From Paenibacillus bouchesdurhonensis (GTDB taxonomy: Bacteria > Bacillota > Bacilli > Paenibacillales > Paenibacillaceae): DNA of 64,000 bases. The translations under genes and the position numbers were made by a program. The stretch is taken from the NCBI RefSeq assembly GCF_900155685.1, contig NZ_LT732548.1:3712686-3776685 (forward strand). Direction: 5' to 3'. Positions 1 to 8,364 of the stretch are shown here, one piece after another; positions within the stretch are counted from its first letter, which is position 1, and the number at the start of each line of letters is the position of its first letter. The notes under the pieces are model-generated. The model had not been told where the DNA came from, searched no databases, and saw only the letters and a list, made by a program, of their open reading frames with translations.

Positions 1-227
1 GCAACAATGCGCTCCTCACTGGCTGGAATTTTGTTGATTAGCGGAAGACCGAACGCTGCCGTCTTCCCCGTTCCTGTCTGCGCTTGTCCGATCAGGTCAC
101 GACCTGTCATCGCATAAGGAATGGACTTGGTTTGGATTGGTGTTGCTTCTTCGAATCCGAGTTCTGTTATTGCTTGTAGAACCTTAGGCTCTAAGCCGAA
201 ATCTGTAAATGTGCTCAAAATATTCAT
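1..227 (-). CDS. DEAD-box RNA helicase, N-terminal part (cut by window edge)
   Basis: ATP-dependent RNA helicase of the DEAD-box family, acting on structured RNA in the cytoplasm (ribosome assembly, mRNA decay or cold adaptation in relatives). Only about 75 N-terminal residues are in the window. They show the Q motif (GFEEATPIQ) with its upstream aromatic (FTDFGL) and the Walker A motif I (AQTGTGKT); the DEAD and helicase C domains lie beyond base 1. The ATG at 225-227 is preceded on the minus strand by AGAAGGAGT at good spacing. The family is certain; which paralogue (CshA, DeaD or other) cannot be told from this part. Confidence 0.9.
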   Translation of the reverse strand, partial: MNILSTFTDFGLEPKVLQAITELGFEEATPIQTKSIPYAMTGRDLIGQAQTGTGKTAAFGLPLINKIPASEERIV

Positions 228-494
228 ACTCCTTCTATATAGTGGACATCCCACCATCTTGACTGTATTCTTAAGTAGCATTGGAACGTTTATAGGCTGT
301 CCCATCAACCCATAAATTTTACATAGCGTACGGATCTTTAGTTAAACTGCACGGATCGCTTAGTACATTCTTAACCATTTTCCCTGGAAAAGGATACCTA
401 CTCAAGAATATCTCAAACATTATAGCACAAAACATGAAAAGAACACCAGCAAGCTGCTTGGCATATTTCTACATCTTCAAGAGGTGAATTTTCA

Positions 495-1322
495 ATGCTC
501 AAAACAATTTGGAACAGCCTGGTTATCATCTTCGGCGCGGCACTGATCGCAACTGGCTTCAATCTATTTCTCGTCCCGCACCATCTGCTTAGTGGCGGAG
601 TGTCGGGTCTGTCCATGCTGACTGGCTACTTTACGCCCCTAAGCTTAAGTGTGATGTATCTGGTATATAACATTCCGATTCTTATTGCCGGACTGTTTCT
701 GCTCGGAAGGCGCTTCATTATGCTCAGCATTCTCTCTGTCGCATCGGTCACATGGTTCATCGCTTTAATTCCAGTACGTGAAGTTCCGCTTGCGACCGAT
801 ATGTTCCTATCCGCCGTCGTCGGGGGAGTGCTGGTTGGAATCGGCAGCGGAATATCCTTTCGAGCCGGCGGTTCATCAGGCGGGTTTGATATTGTGGGCT
901 CGATCATTACAAGATATCGGGATTTCCCGGTCGGCAGTGTCCTCGTCTCTATGAACGCCCTCGTCATCCTGGCCATGGGCTACATCGAAGGCGACTGGAA
1001 TCTGGCCTTAGCTTCGATGGTATCGATTTATCTAAGCGGCAAAGTGGTCGATCTGCTTCATGTCAGCCATATCAAAATCACTTTGTTCATCATAACGGAC
1101 AAGACCGACGAATTACTTAGCAAACTTTTGAAGCTGCCCCGTGGCGTTACTCTGATTAAGACACAAGGCGCCTTCTCTCACAAGGAGAAGGATATGCTAA
1201 TGACCGTTACGACCCGTTATGAGCTGACGGAGCTCAGAAACATTATAAAATCAACCGATCCAGCGGCTTTTGTCAACATCGTGGAGACCGTAGGTGTGAT
1301 GGGTTCGTTCCGTAAAAAGTAA
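495..1322 (+). CDS. YitT family membrane protein (DUF161 plus DUF2179)
   Basis: Integral membrane protein of unknown transport or signalling role. The 275 residues begin with about five to six hydrophobic helices (residues 5-30, 50-70, 75-100, 105-130, 145-190), rich in small residues with a GGxSGG-type stretch near 125. A soluble C-terminal DUF2179 domain (about 215-270, with GVTLIKTQGAFS) follows; such domains resemble ligand-binding modules. Length matches the family (about 280). AGAGGTGA sits 8-10 bases before the ATG. It is transcribed divergently from the helicase gene. Several YitT paralogues are usual in Bacillales, so a more specific name is not justified. Confidence 0.88.
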   Translation: MLKTIWNSLVIIFGAALIATGFNLFLVPHHLLSGGVSGLSMLTGYFTPLSLSVMYLVYNIPILIAGLFLLGRRFIMLSILSVASVTWFIALIPVREVPLATDMFLSAVVGGVLVGIGSGISFRAGGSSGGFDIVGSIITRYRDFPVGSVLVSMNALVILAMGYIEGDWNLALASMVSIYLSGKVVDLLHVSHIKITLFIITDKTDELLSKLLKLPRGVTLIKTQGAFSHKEKDMLMTVTTRYELTELRNIIKSTDPAAFVNIVETVGVMGSFRKK

Positions 1323-1492
1323 TTTTTACCATCGGCCTGTCCGCCGTGCCAAAGTATAGCGCGTTATGTTATAATGAATTATGCGCGGTTCCTTCGTCAA
1401 TATCATAAGATTTCAGCTTTACCCGATTTCACAGGCTTTGTGCTTTTCCGTTTAAGAATGATTCTCTACACGAATGATTCTAGAAGGAAAGG

Positions 1493-1696
1493 GTGATTGA
1501 TGTGGAAATGGAAACGGTAAAACTGGCACAAATCGTCATGAAGTGGTTCCCCGACATGCTTCCCTTCTTTAACGAGAAGGAGCTTGACTCCATGATCATC
1601 CTTCGGGACGGTATGAGCTTATTGAAACCGAATGATGCAATGGAGATTATTCAATTCAGCATTTGCGAGCTTCAGGATACTAACTTGCTTCATTAA
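1493..1696 (+). CDS. Small acidic conserved-looking protein, unknown function
   Basis: A 60-67 residue protein I do not recognise. It has no membrane segment and no cysteine motif until the end (SICELQD); the pattern of acidic and hydrophobic residues suggests a small helical protein. The start is uncertain: AAGGAAAGGG precedes GTG 1493 too closely, so GTG 1502 or ATG 1508 are better placed. A strong rho-independent terminator begins 41 bases after the stop, which supports a real monocistronic gene. The window gives no functional context. Confidence 0.55.
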   Translation: MIDVEMETVKLAQIVMKWFPDMLPFFNEKELDSMIILRDGMSLLKPNDAMEIIQFSICELQDTNLLH

Positions 1697-1737
1697 TTAG
1701 AAGTATCCGTGAACTCAGCTTTATAAGCAGCACACAG

Positions 1738-1778
1738 GCCGCTTTCTTTTGTCTTGGCAGAAGAAGCGGCTTTTTTTT
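1738..1778 (+). terminator. Rho-independent terminator
   Basis: GCCGCTT and AAGCGGC arms (extended by TCTT/AAGA with one bulge) are followed by eight T. It closes the small gene that ends at 1696. Confidence 0.88.
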
Positions 1779-2083
1779 CGAAATTTTGCTATGATTTGCT
1801 GTGAATTATATAGTTTTGACGCATGTTTTATACTTTCTAGTTTTAATGTTTTGGTCATGCGTTTTGATAATTCCTTAGTTCGGGCATTCCGGTACCGCGA
1901 TTAAATTTACAATGGCGCTGCCCGGTGCTTTTCTTTGATTTGGGTTTCAACCGGGGAACATCGTGTTAAAAGTGTATGTCCGCTGTTCTTTTTTTCGCAA
2001 ACAATAACAAATCTGTTTATTATGAACAACAAACATCCTTTATAATCATCTTAGAATGTGTATCTTAATAGGGAGAGAATACG
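1779..2083. other. Intergenic region, 305 bp
   Basis: No ORF or hairpin of note. The stretch at 1990-2060 is AT-rich and contains TATAAT at 2041-2046, which could be the -10 of the glycoside hydrolase gene; no good -35 partner is visible. GGGAGAG lies 8-14 bases before the next ATG. Confidence 0.4.
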
Positions 2084-3274
2084 ATGAATATCATTTGGAC
2101 TATTTTACTGCTAGCTTTGAGTACAGGCGGCGGGGATATCCCACCGGCTCACAAGGAATCTTCATATACTAAAATGCCAAGCATTTTGCAATCCTCCTAC
2201 CATACCTTCATAGCCAATGCCGCCGAAGGTCGGCTCGACAATCCGCTCCCGCCTTCGATGCTCGCCGTGAATCCTCAAGTGGAAGCTCCCATCGTAAAGG
2301 GAATATACGTTACTGCTTATAGCGCTGGCGGTTCCCGTATGGATCAGCTTGTTGATTTATTGGATAGCACCGAATTGAATTCCATGGTTATTGACATTAA
2401 AGATGACACGGGCTATATCACTTACAAGACAGACAACCAGAAGCTTCAAGAGCTGGGCAAGCCGCAGCCGTTCATTCGCGATATCGATGCGCTTATGGCC
2501 CGTTTGGAGAAGCATAACATTTACCCAATAGCTCGCGTTGTTGTTTTCAAAGATAGCATTCTTGCGAAGAAGCATCCGGAATATTCATTCCTACATAGCG
2601 ACGGCTCCGTTTGGAGCAATGGCAAGGGGGAAGCCTTCGTCAATCCGTACAGCAAGGAAGTATGGGACTATAACCTTGAAATAGCCAAAGAAGCGGCCAA
2701 GCTTGGATTTAAAGAAATTCAGTTTGATTACGTCCGCTTTCCGGAAGGTTTCGAGAAAAGAGCGGATACTTTGAAATATCATAAGGATGAGCGGAGCCGC
2801 GTTGATGCCGTCACCTCCTTTGTAAAATATGCAAAAGAGGAACTGGAGCCGCTTGGCGTAAAAGTATCTGTCGATATATTCGGTTATGCGGCGTCTGTTC
2901 CTGCTGCTGAAGGGATCGGCCAGGATTTTGTGAAGATTTCGGAAAATGTGGACATTATCTGCCCCATGATCTATCCGAGCCATTATACTACAGGATGGTT
3001 CAATGCTAAGGACCCCGACAAAGCTCCCTACCAAACCATAAAAGGAGCAACGATCGATACGCAAAAGAAACTGGAGCCGCTTGGCGAGAATCAACCTTTG
3101 ATTCGGCCATGGATTCAGGACTTTACGGCAAGCTGGCTCGGCAAAGGCCACTACATCAAATATGGCAAACATGAAATCGAAGAGCAAATTCGCGCACTCA
3201 AGGAATTGAATGTCGATGAGTATCTGCTTTGGAACGCATCCAATAGATATACCTCCGGCGTAACCTATGAATAA
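2084..3274 (+). CDS. Putative secreted glycoside hydrolase (DUF4015 / GHL10-like)
   Basis: Predicted exported (beta/alpha)8-barrel protein of 396 residues. A short hydrophobic N-terminus (residues 3-14) resembles a signal peptide, though it lacks the usual lysine-rich n-region. The catalytic-type domain covers about 70-390: it opens with VKGIYVTAYSAGG, has VIDIKDDTG (about 105), and the diagnostic IQFDYVRFPEG (about 215), where acidic residues sit at strand ends as in GH-type barrels. DVFGYAAS-like and ICPMIYPSHY segments follow. This matches the 'putative glycoside hydrolase' family common in Bacillales; the substrate is unknown and may be a wall or extracellular polysaccharide. Monocistronic, ending at a bidirectional terminator shared with pfkA. 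Confidence 0.82.
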   Translation: MNIIWTILLLALSTGGGDIPPAHKESSYTKMPSILQSSYHTFIANAAEGRLDNPLPPSMLAVNPQVEAPIVKGIYVTAYSAGGSRMDQLVDLLDSTELNSMVIDIKDDTGYITYKTDNQKLQELGKPQPFIRDIDALMARLEKHNIYPIARVVVFKDSILAKKHPEYSFLHSDGSVWSNGKGEAFVNPYSKEVWDYNLEIAKEAAKLGFKEIQFDYVRFPEGFEKRADTLKYHKDERSRVDAVTSFVKYAKEELEPLGVKVSVDIFGYAASVPAAEGIGQDFVKISENVDIICPMIYPSHYTTGWFNAKDPDKAPYQTIKGATIDTQKKLEPLGENQPLIRPWIQDFTASWLGKGHYIKYGKHEIEEQIRALKELNVDEYLLWNASNRYTSGVTYE

Positions 3275-3369
3275 GCATCATCTGCCAAACAAGCTGACGG
3301 TATGGAGTATCTTGCCGCTCACTCGCACCAGCCTGAATAGACAGAACAGCTCATATTCATAACCAAAAA

Positions 3370-3411
3370 GGGAAATCCAGGGATGACAGTCAACTGTCAT
3401 CTGGATTTCCC
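3370..3411. terminator. Bidirectional terminator
   Basis: Arms GGGAAATCCAG and CTGGATTTCCC, plus an inner ATGACAGT/ACTGTCAT pair, form a near-perfect hairpin flanked by A5 on the left and T-rich sequence on the right. It lies between two convergent genes and can serve both. Confidence 0.9.
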
Positions 3412-3456
3412 TTTATTCTTCCTATTCACCCTTGAGCGTCTGTCGCTAGCGGCTAA

Positions 3457-4428
3457 TTACTGGGACAGGCGGGAAGCAAGCTCATACAAGCTCATATCAA
3501 ACGTCTTCTTCGTCGAAACTACCTTCTCGATGTCGGTCAGAAGCATTTCGCCGCCAATCATGCCACAGGCTTTATTCGACTCGCCTTCGATCAGCTTGCG
3601 CACCGCAAAGTCTCCAAGGCGGCTTGCCAAGTTGCGGTCGAACGGAGTAGGCGATCCGCCACGTTGAATATGTCCAAGCACCGTTGCGCGCGGCTCAAGA
3701 GATGGCTGACGCTCTTTAATCGCTTTAACGACTTCTTCTCCCGTACCTACGCCTTCTGCAACGATAACGATACTATGTCTTTTGCCATTGTCAAAGTTCG
3801 TTCTCATCCGATCAGCAACCTCGTTCAAATCAAAAGGTACTTCCGGCACAAGAATCGTCTCTGCCCCCGCAGCCAATCCCGCATGCAAAGCAATATCCCC
3901 GGAATGACGCCCCATAACTTCAACGACGGACGCCCGCTCATGGGATGACATCGTATCCCGCAATTTATTTACAGCATCTACAACAATGCCCACAGCTGTA
4001 TCGAAACCGATCGTATAGTCGGTAAATGAAACGTCATTATCAATCGTACCTGGGAGCCCCATCGTTTTGATGCCTAGCTGGCTAAGCTTGGCAGCCCCTT
4101 GATAAGAACCGTCGCCGCCAATAACAACCAGGCCGTCGATCCCGCGATCGCGCAATATTTGAGCACCCTTCTGTTGGCCCTCCGCCGTTTTGAATTCCGC
4201 ACAACGAGCCGACTGAAGAATCGTTCCTCCACGCTGGATAATGTCGCCTACGCTTCTAAGATCCATGGAGAAGATGTCATTATTGAGCAGCCCCTGATAC
4301 CCCCGTTGAACCCCGAATACTTCAAGCCCATAGTACAATCCGCTGCGCACGACTGCGCGTACGGCTGCGTTCATTCCCTGGGAGTCACCGCCACTGGTGA
4401 GAACTGCGATTTTTTTAACTGCTGACAT
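3457..4428 (-). CDS. pfkA: ATP-dependent 6-phosphofructokinase
   Basis: Glycolytic enzyme that phosphorylates fructose-6-phosphate to fructose-1,6-bisphosphate in the cytosol. The 323 residues match the short bacterial PfkA type. Visible motifs are the ATP loop TSGGDSQGMNAAVR (11-24), VIGGDGSYQGA near 102 (the Gly after GGDGSY fits ATP rather than PPi use), the catalytic PGTIDND (about 125-131), EVMGRHSGDIA (about 165) and the effector/substrate segment GHIQRGGSP. The gene is alone rather than paired with pyk as in Bacillus. An unusual 40-bp tandem palindromic repeat sits directly upstream, in the position of its promoter or leader. Start supported by AGGAGGAAT-type sequence before the ATG. 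Confidence 0.97.
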   Translation of the reverse strand: MSAVKKIAVLTSGGDSQGMNAAVRAVVRSGLYYGLEVFGVQRGYQGLLNNDIFSMDLRSVGDIIQRGGTILQSARCAEFKTAEGQQKGAQILRDRGIDGLVVIGGDGSYQGAAKLSQLGIKTMGLPGTIDNDVSFTDYTIGFDTAVGIVVDAVNKLRDTMSSHERASVVEVMGRHSGDIALHAGLAAGAETILVPEVPFDLNEVADRMRTNFDNGKRHSIVIVAEGVGTGEEVVKAIKERQPSLEPRATVLGHIQRGGSPTPFDRNLASRLGDFAVRKLIEGESNKACGMIGGEMLLTDIEKVVSTKKTFDMSLYELASRLSQ

Positions 4429-4445
4429 AATGATTCCTCCTAAAT

Positions 4446-4590
4446 GTTTTGTGAAGCAAAACTTTACTTCGTAAGCATACGCTTAGTTTTGTGAAGCAAA
4501 ACTTACTTCGTAAGCATATGCTTGTTTTGTGAAGCAAAACTTTACTTCGTAAGCATACGCTTAGTTTTGTGAAGCAAAGCTTTGCTTCGT
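4446..4590. repeat. Tandem 40-bp palindromic repeat, about 3.7 copies, upstream of pfkA
   Basis: Units at 4446-4485, 4486-4523, 4524-4563 and a partial at 4564-4590. Each unit carries two hairpin-forming segments: GAAGCAAAACTTTACTTC (a perfect palindrome GAAGCAAAGCTTTGCTTC in the last unit) and AAGCATACGCTT (perfect, AAGCATATGCTT, in unit 2). Units differ by 1-2 bp. The array fills the gap between the ytpB-like stop and pfkA. Confidence 0.9.
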
Positions 4591-4625
4591 GAGTCGAATT
4601 CTAAGTATTGATGAAAAATAATATG

Positions 4626-5708
4626 CTATTTCAAGCGTTTGCGGATCCAACGGCTGTTTATAAAGAAGAATACCCGCATAAGCGAGCTTCTTCTCATTAA
4701 TTGCTTAGAAACCCCTCGAATTTCCTGCTGTTCACTGACTTTGGGGTCGGATAAATACAAAGCCAGCAGCCCTTCGATAATCATCACGTGAAACGACGAA
4801 GCCGGTAAAACAGCAACATCCTTGCGGGCCTCGTCCACCATAAATACAATGCGTTGAAGCATCGTTTCCTTATTATCGTAATAGCTGCAGAAATTCAAAT
4901 CTCCGCCAATCTCATCTTCCGCCTGATCAATTAAATAATCAAGCATAATATGTAGTCCGCATACATAGGGGAAATACGCATTTTGGATCACTCGGGCGCT
5001 TGACTCATTCAAATGCTCATCGCTCGCCGATAGAAACAGCATAAATACGCCAAGGGTCGAACCTGTCGCTGCTGCGAACTCGTTCCACTTCAATTGCGGC
5101 GTTCGTGATTGATGAAGCTTCCACCACTCGAGAAGAGCAGCCTCGCGCAAATTAGGATGGATATGCTTGTACACCTGCAAATCCGTGTACAGCTGCACCA
5201 GTTCAGTAATAAAAGGCTGAGCCGCGCGATATCCCGGCAGCTTGCGAATTTGATCATGACAGGTCAAGACGAGACGGTGCAAATAGCCCCCATCCTCGCG
5301 TTCCTCTCGAAGTGCGTAATAATCAGTCAGTTCTGCCTGCGGATCGATCGCGTCCAGCATACTTTGATGGAGCAGTCGGAAATCTCCCTCATCCATCGAC
5401 GTGCTTCGGTCACAAAGATTATCCAAATAATCACTAATCGTTTGAAATGCTACGATTAAAGGGATGAGAATATGGCGCTTCGGCAAATTAGCAGCCGCAT
5501 ATACCGCGCCCCCTTGACAGTGGAACTCCTTGGTCTCGATACTGGCAAGCGCTTGTCTTCTTAGCTCAGGGTCGGGGATCGTCCCCGCTTCCTTCCTCCA
5601 GCCGTTAAGTTCCTTGCGCACATCGGGCAAGATGAACTTGTACACCCGGCTCATCAACCTGATCGGTTCTTTAGGGAACTGGTTTCGGCTTTGCTTAAGT
5701 TCAATCAA
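4626..5708 (-). CDS. ytpB: Tetraprenyl-beta-curcumene synthase family protein (YtpB-like)
   Basis: All-helical terpene synthase-like protein (DUF2600) of 360 residues. The B. subtilis member YtpB cyclises heptaprenyl diphosphate to tetraprenyl-beta-curcumene, a C35 sesquarterpene precursor. The segment SDYLDNLCDR (about 92-101) is the aspartate-rich motif characteristic of the family, and LDYLIDQAEDEIGGD (about 258-272) gives a second acidic cluster expected to bind Mg-diphosphate. No membrane segment. It may be cotranscribed with pfkA downstream (196 bp gap filled by the repeat), but the repeat palindromes could stop transcription. A partner squalene/sesquarterpene cyclase gene is not in the window, although a toroid-fold protein of unknown function lies at 8365-9261. 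Confidence 0.85.
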   Translation of the reverse strand: MIELKQSRNQFPKEPIRLMSRVYKFILPDVRKELNGWRKEAGTIPDPELRRQALASIETKEFHCQGGAVYAAANLPKRHILIPLIVAFQTISDYLDNLCDRSTSMDEGDFRLLHQSMLDAIDPQAELTDYYALREEREDGGYLHRLVLTCHDQIRKLPGYRAAQPFITELVQLYTDLQVYKHIHPNLREAALLEWWKLHQSRTPQLKWNEFAAATGSTLGVFMLFLSASDEHLNESSARVIQNAYFPYVCGLHIMLDYLIDQAEDEIGGDLNFCSYYDNKETMLQRIVFMVDEARKDVAVLPASSFHVMIIEGLLALYLSDPKVSEQQEIRGVSKQLMRRSSLMRVFFFINSRWIRKRLK

Positions 5709-5800
5709 TGGCCTGCCTCCACTAGGTTGTTTAGATATAGCGAGTTTTAAAACCAGTCTATATTATAATATGATCCCTCTCTTTGTACAAATTAACTAAA

Positions 5801-6121
5801 TCACAGATGAGTTTTTGCTGTGGGCTCATCCTGCGAGAGGCGGTACCAAATTTGAAGATCGTGGATTTGACTCGCTAACTCCGCAATTTCACCATTAATT
5901 TGGCAGCTCTTCTCAAAGTCATTCTCATTCCCCATCTCCAACAGTTTCCGCTCGATCAACCGTTCCAGCGCCATTACCTTCGTAGGTATTCGTCCGCGGA
6001 TGCTCTCCCAATCCTCAATCATGGCCAATCTTTCTCGAATATGATAGGCTTCAAAGGGTCGATCCAGAGACGGCACATGGATTTCCAATCTTTCGTCGTA
6101 TACAAAACAGGAATGATACAT
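5801..6121 (-). CDS. Hypothetical protein, 106 residues
   Basis: I do not recognise this protein. It begins with a strand-like segment (YHSCFVYDERLEIHVPS) and continues as amphipathic helices with many charged residues (about 30-95), suggesting a small soluble mixed alpha/beta protein. A G-run ribosome site (GGGGGGATC) precedes the ATG. It ends 92 bases before the ytpB-like start on the same strand, so the two may share a transcript. No pathway can be inferred. Confidence 0.6.
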   Translation of the reverse strand: MYHSCFVYDERLEIHVPSLDRPFEAYHIRERLAMIEDWESIRGRIPTKVMALERLIERKLLEMGNENDFEKSCQINGEIAELASQIHDLQIWYRLSQDEPTAKTHL

Positions 6122-6281
6122 GCTGATCCCCCCATCGACATTATATTGTTAAGCTATATTATAACTAATTTACTATGCTAAAAAAACTAATTATAAATAC
6201 GGTTATGATATACTATGCATGTTACATGTTAACACAACTTCTTGTGTCCTAATTTATCTTGAACGGAGTTTAGATCGAACG

Positions 6282-7478
6282 ATGAAATCATCAGACTTAG
6301 CTCGCTCCGAGGTGTCTTGGCTTCGAGCTCTTATTTTTACTATTTACGGAACGAGTGCGCTGGTTGCCTCCTACTTCCCGCTTTTCTATGCGGATCTCGG
6401 ATTTTCCAGAACGCAAATCGGCTACATCTACGCCGTCGGCCCAATGATCTCATTAATCTCCAATCTGCTATGGAGCTATGCCAGTGACCGATACCGTACG
6501 ATTAAAAAAATATTATTTATCCTGCTAGCGGGACAAATATTAATGTCATTCTTTCTTTCAATGTCAACCCAATTTTCAGTCATCATGCTCATCATTACGC
6601 TGTATTATTCCTTTTTCTATCCCGTGCTTCCGCTGACCGATTCCATCGCGATTTCAACAGCAAATCGTCATAATAAAAATTTTCTTTCGATCCGCATCTT
6701 TGGTTCGATTGGATTCGCTGTTTTTGCCCTGTTGATCGGTTATGTGCTCTCAACGATCCCCTCCATCTCGACGATGGGGGTAGCGATGATCATAGCCGGA
6801 GCCGCACTGTTCTTTACTTTATTCATTAAAGACCAGGCGGCCAGCGTATCAAAAGTGAATTTTTCGGGCGTCTTATCGATTCTTAAACAGAAAGAGCTGC
6901 TGTGGTTTTTAGGCTGCGTATTTTGCCTGGCACTGGGGATGCGGATGAACGACGCTTTCTTATCTATTACATTGCATGATTTAGGAGCGGGCGAGGAATT
7001 AATCGGCTGGGCTATGCTCCTGTCCGCCTTCTCGGAAATACCAATCTTCCTGCTGCTGACCAGATACGGAGAGAAATTCAAAGAGCTGCCCTTGCTGCTG
7101 TTCGCTAGCCTGATGTTTGCTTTAAGGTTTATGCTGGTCGGCATCTCGGATTCGGCAACCGGCGTGCTATTGATCCAAATGATGCATGGCGTCTCTTTCG
7201 GTATCTTTTACGTTACCGCCATACGGATGCTTTCCCGCCTGATCCCTGCTCAGTTTCAAGCAACTGGACTAGCCCTGTTCACTGTCATGTGGTCAAGCTT
7301 ATCGGGTCTGCTCAGCGGAACCTTTGGGGGAATGCTGTTCGAGCATTTCGGCAGGGAAAATTACTATTTTGCCGCGATGGGTACGTCTCTACTTGCTTTT
7401 ATCGGTTTTGCAAGCCGTTATTTTTACAGAGGCAAACCGAAGACGCAAGCTAACGATTCCTTGCCTTTTAATGACTAA
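6282..7478 (+). CDS. MFS transporter (MFS_1-like, LacY/PPP-type)
   Basis: Twelve-helix major facilitator of about 398 residues. The N-terminal part (ALVASYFPLFYADLGFSRTQIGYIYAVGPMISL) and the loop SYASDRYRTIKK resemble the nucleoside/H+ symporter and 3-phenylpropionate permease branch (MFS_1_like). The substrate cannot be predicted. I chose ATG 6282 (MKSSDLARS) because GGAG lies 13 bases upstream and it starts just before the cytoplasmic N-tail; the longer frame from 6219 has no ribosome site. Monocistronic, with 105 bases to the next gene. Confidence 0.82.
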   Translation: MKSSDLARSEVSWLRALIFTIYGTSALVASYFPLFYADLGFSRTQIGYIYAVGPMISLISNLLWSYASDRYRTIKKILFILLAGQILMSFFLSMSTQFSVIMLIITLYYSFFYPVLPLTDSIAISTANRHNKNFLSIRIFGSIGFAVFALLIGYVLSTIPSISTMGVAMIIAGAALFFTLFIKDQAASVSKVNFSGVLSILKQKELLWFLGCVFCLALGMRMNDAFLSITLHDLGAGEELIGWAMLLSAFSEIPIFLLLTRYGEKFKELPLLLFASLMFALRFMLVGISDSATGVLLIQMMHGVSFGIFYVTAIRMLSRLIPAQFQATGLALFTVMWSSLSGLLSGTFGGMLFEHFGRENYYFAAMGTSLLAFIGFASRYFYRGKPKTQANDSLPFND

Positions 7479-7583
7479 ACAAGGATTAAACCGTATTATG
7501 TTTCTGTTCAAAAGGTACCATATGCGCTATAATTAAGAGCAGGTTATAGTACCTAGTGTTAATAGAGATGAAGGTGGGATATT

Positions 7584-8231
7584 ATGGATTTTAATCAATT
7601 CCGGGACATCGTCATTACCCGCCGAAGCATACGGGATTTTACGGAAGAGCCTGTTGCGATATCGGATATCGAAGAAATTATTGATTGTGCCCGTTACGCA
7701 CCTAGCGATACGAACTCACAAACCTGGGAATTCATTGCAGTTGTCAATAAAGAGAAGATCAAGCATATTGAGAATTTCACTTGGAGCAAGCTGCATGAAA
7801 TTGCCGAGCGCGCCGAAGGGGAAGGACTGGCCAGAGAAGCCAAGCTGCTTGTTAAATCCTTCGGCCCCTATGCTACTGCCTTCTCTGGGGCTCCTGTACT
7901 GATCGTCTGTCTTTCAACGCCGTACACCTCGAAATTCAGAGAACGCATCTTTGACCCGATTTCTTTCGTGGAGCCTGAAGTATGGACGGAAGAGGGACTC
8001 AAGAGCAGCTGTCTCGCTGCGCAAAACCTAATGCTAGCTGCTCACGCCAAAGGACTGGCGACTTGTCCTATGACAGGTCCCGTGCTTCTGGCAGAGGACA
8101 AGCTCCGTGAATATCTTGATATTCCCGAAGAACGCGGAGTGAACATGGTGATTGCGCTCGGGCACCCTGCGATTTCGCCAAAAGCGACTCCCCGCAAGGA
8201 AGTCGCGGAAATTCTCCGGATCGTGGAGTAA
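7584..8231 (+). CDS. Nitroreductase family protein
   Basis: FMN-dependent NAD(P)H oxidoreductase of 215 residues, cytosolic, in the nitroreductase fold that reduces nitro compounds, quinones or related electrophiles. FMN contacts are recognisable: RRSIRDF (13-19), ARYAPSDTNSQTWEF (about 35-50) and the C-terminal VNMVIALGHPA. The middle (TWSKLHEIAERAEGE) is the variable helical insertion of the fold. GAAGGTGGG precedes the ATG. It is distinct from the mhqN-type nitroreductase at 54507-55133. Substrate unknown. A symmetric terminator follows at 8286. Confidence 0.88.
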   Translation: MDFNQFRDIVITRRSIRDFTEEPVAISDIEEIIDCARYAPSDTNSQTWEFIAVVNKEKIKHIENFTWSKLHEIAERAEGEGLAREAKLLVKSFGPYATAFSGAPVLIVCLSTPYTSKFRERIFDPISFVEPEVWTEEGLKSSCLAAQNLMLAAHAKGLATCPMTGPVLLAEDKLREYLDIPEERGVNMVIALGHPAISPKATPRKEVAEILRIVE

Positions 8232-8285
8232 ACAACCTAAGCGAAGCAGATTTTAAACTAACGGCAAATGTCATGAAAAGTCATA

Positions 8286-8334
8286 AAAATAACGGACTGA
8301 ACAGAGATACGCTCTCTATGCAGTCCGTTATTTT
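8286..8334. terminator. Bidirectional terminator
   Basis: Arms AAAATAACGGACTG and CAGTCCGTTATTTT are exact complements, separated by 21 bases, between convergent genes. Confidence 0.92.
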
Positions 8335-8364
8335 AGGTTCATTCAGCTATTTTCTGCATTCTTC

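Noticed and set aside
4446..4590. Tandem array considered as a CRISPR
   Set aside because: Units are contiguous with no unique spacers, units are themselves palindromic, and there are no cas genes.
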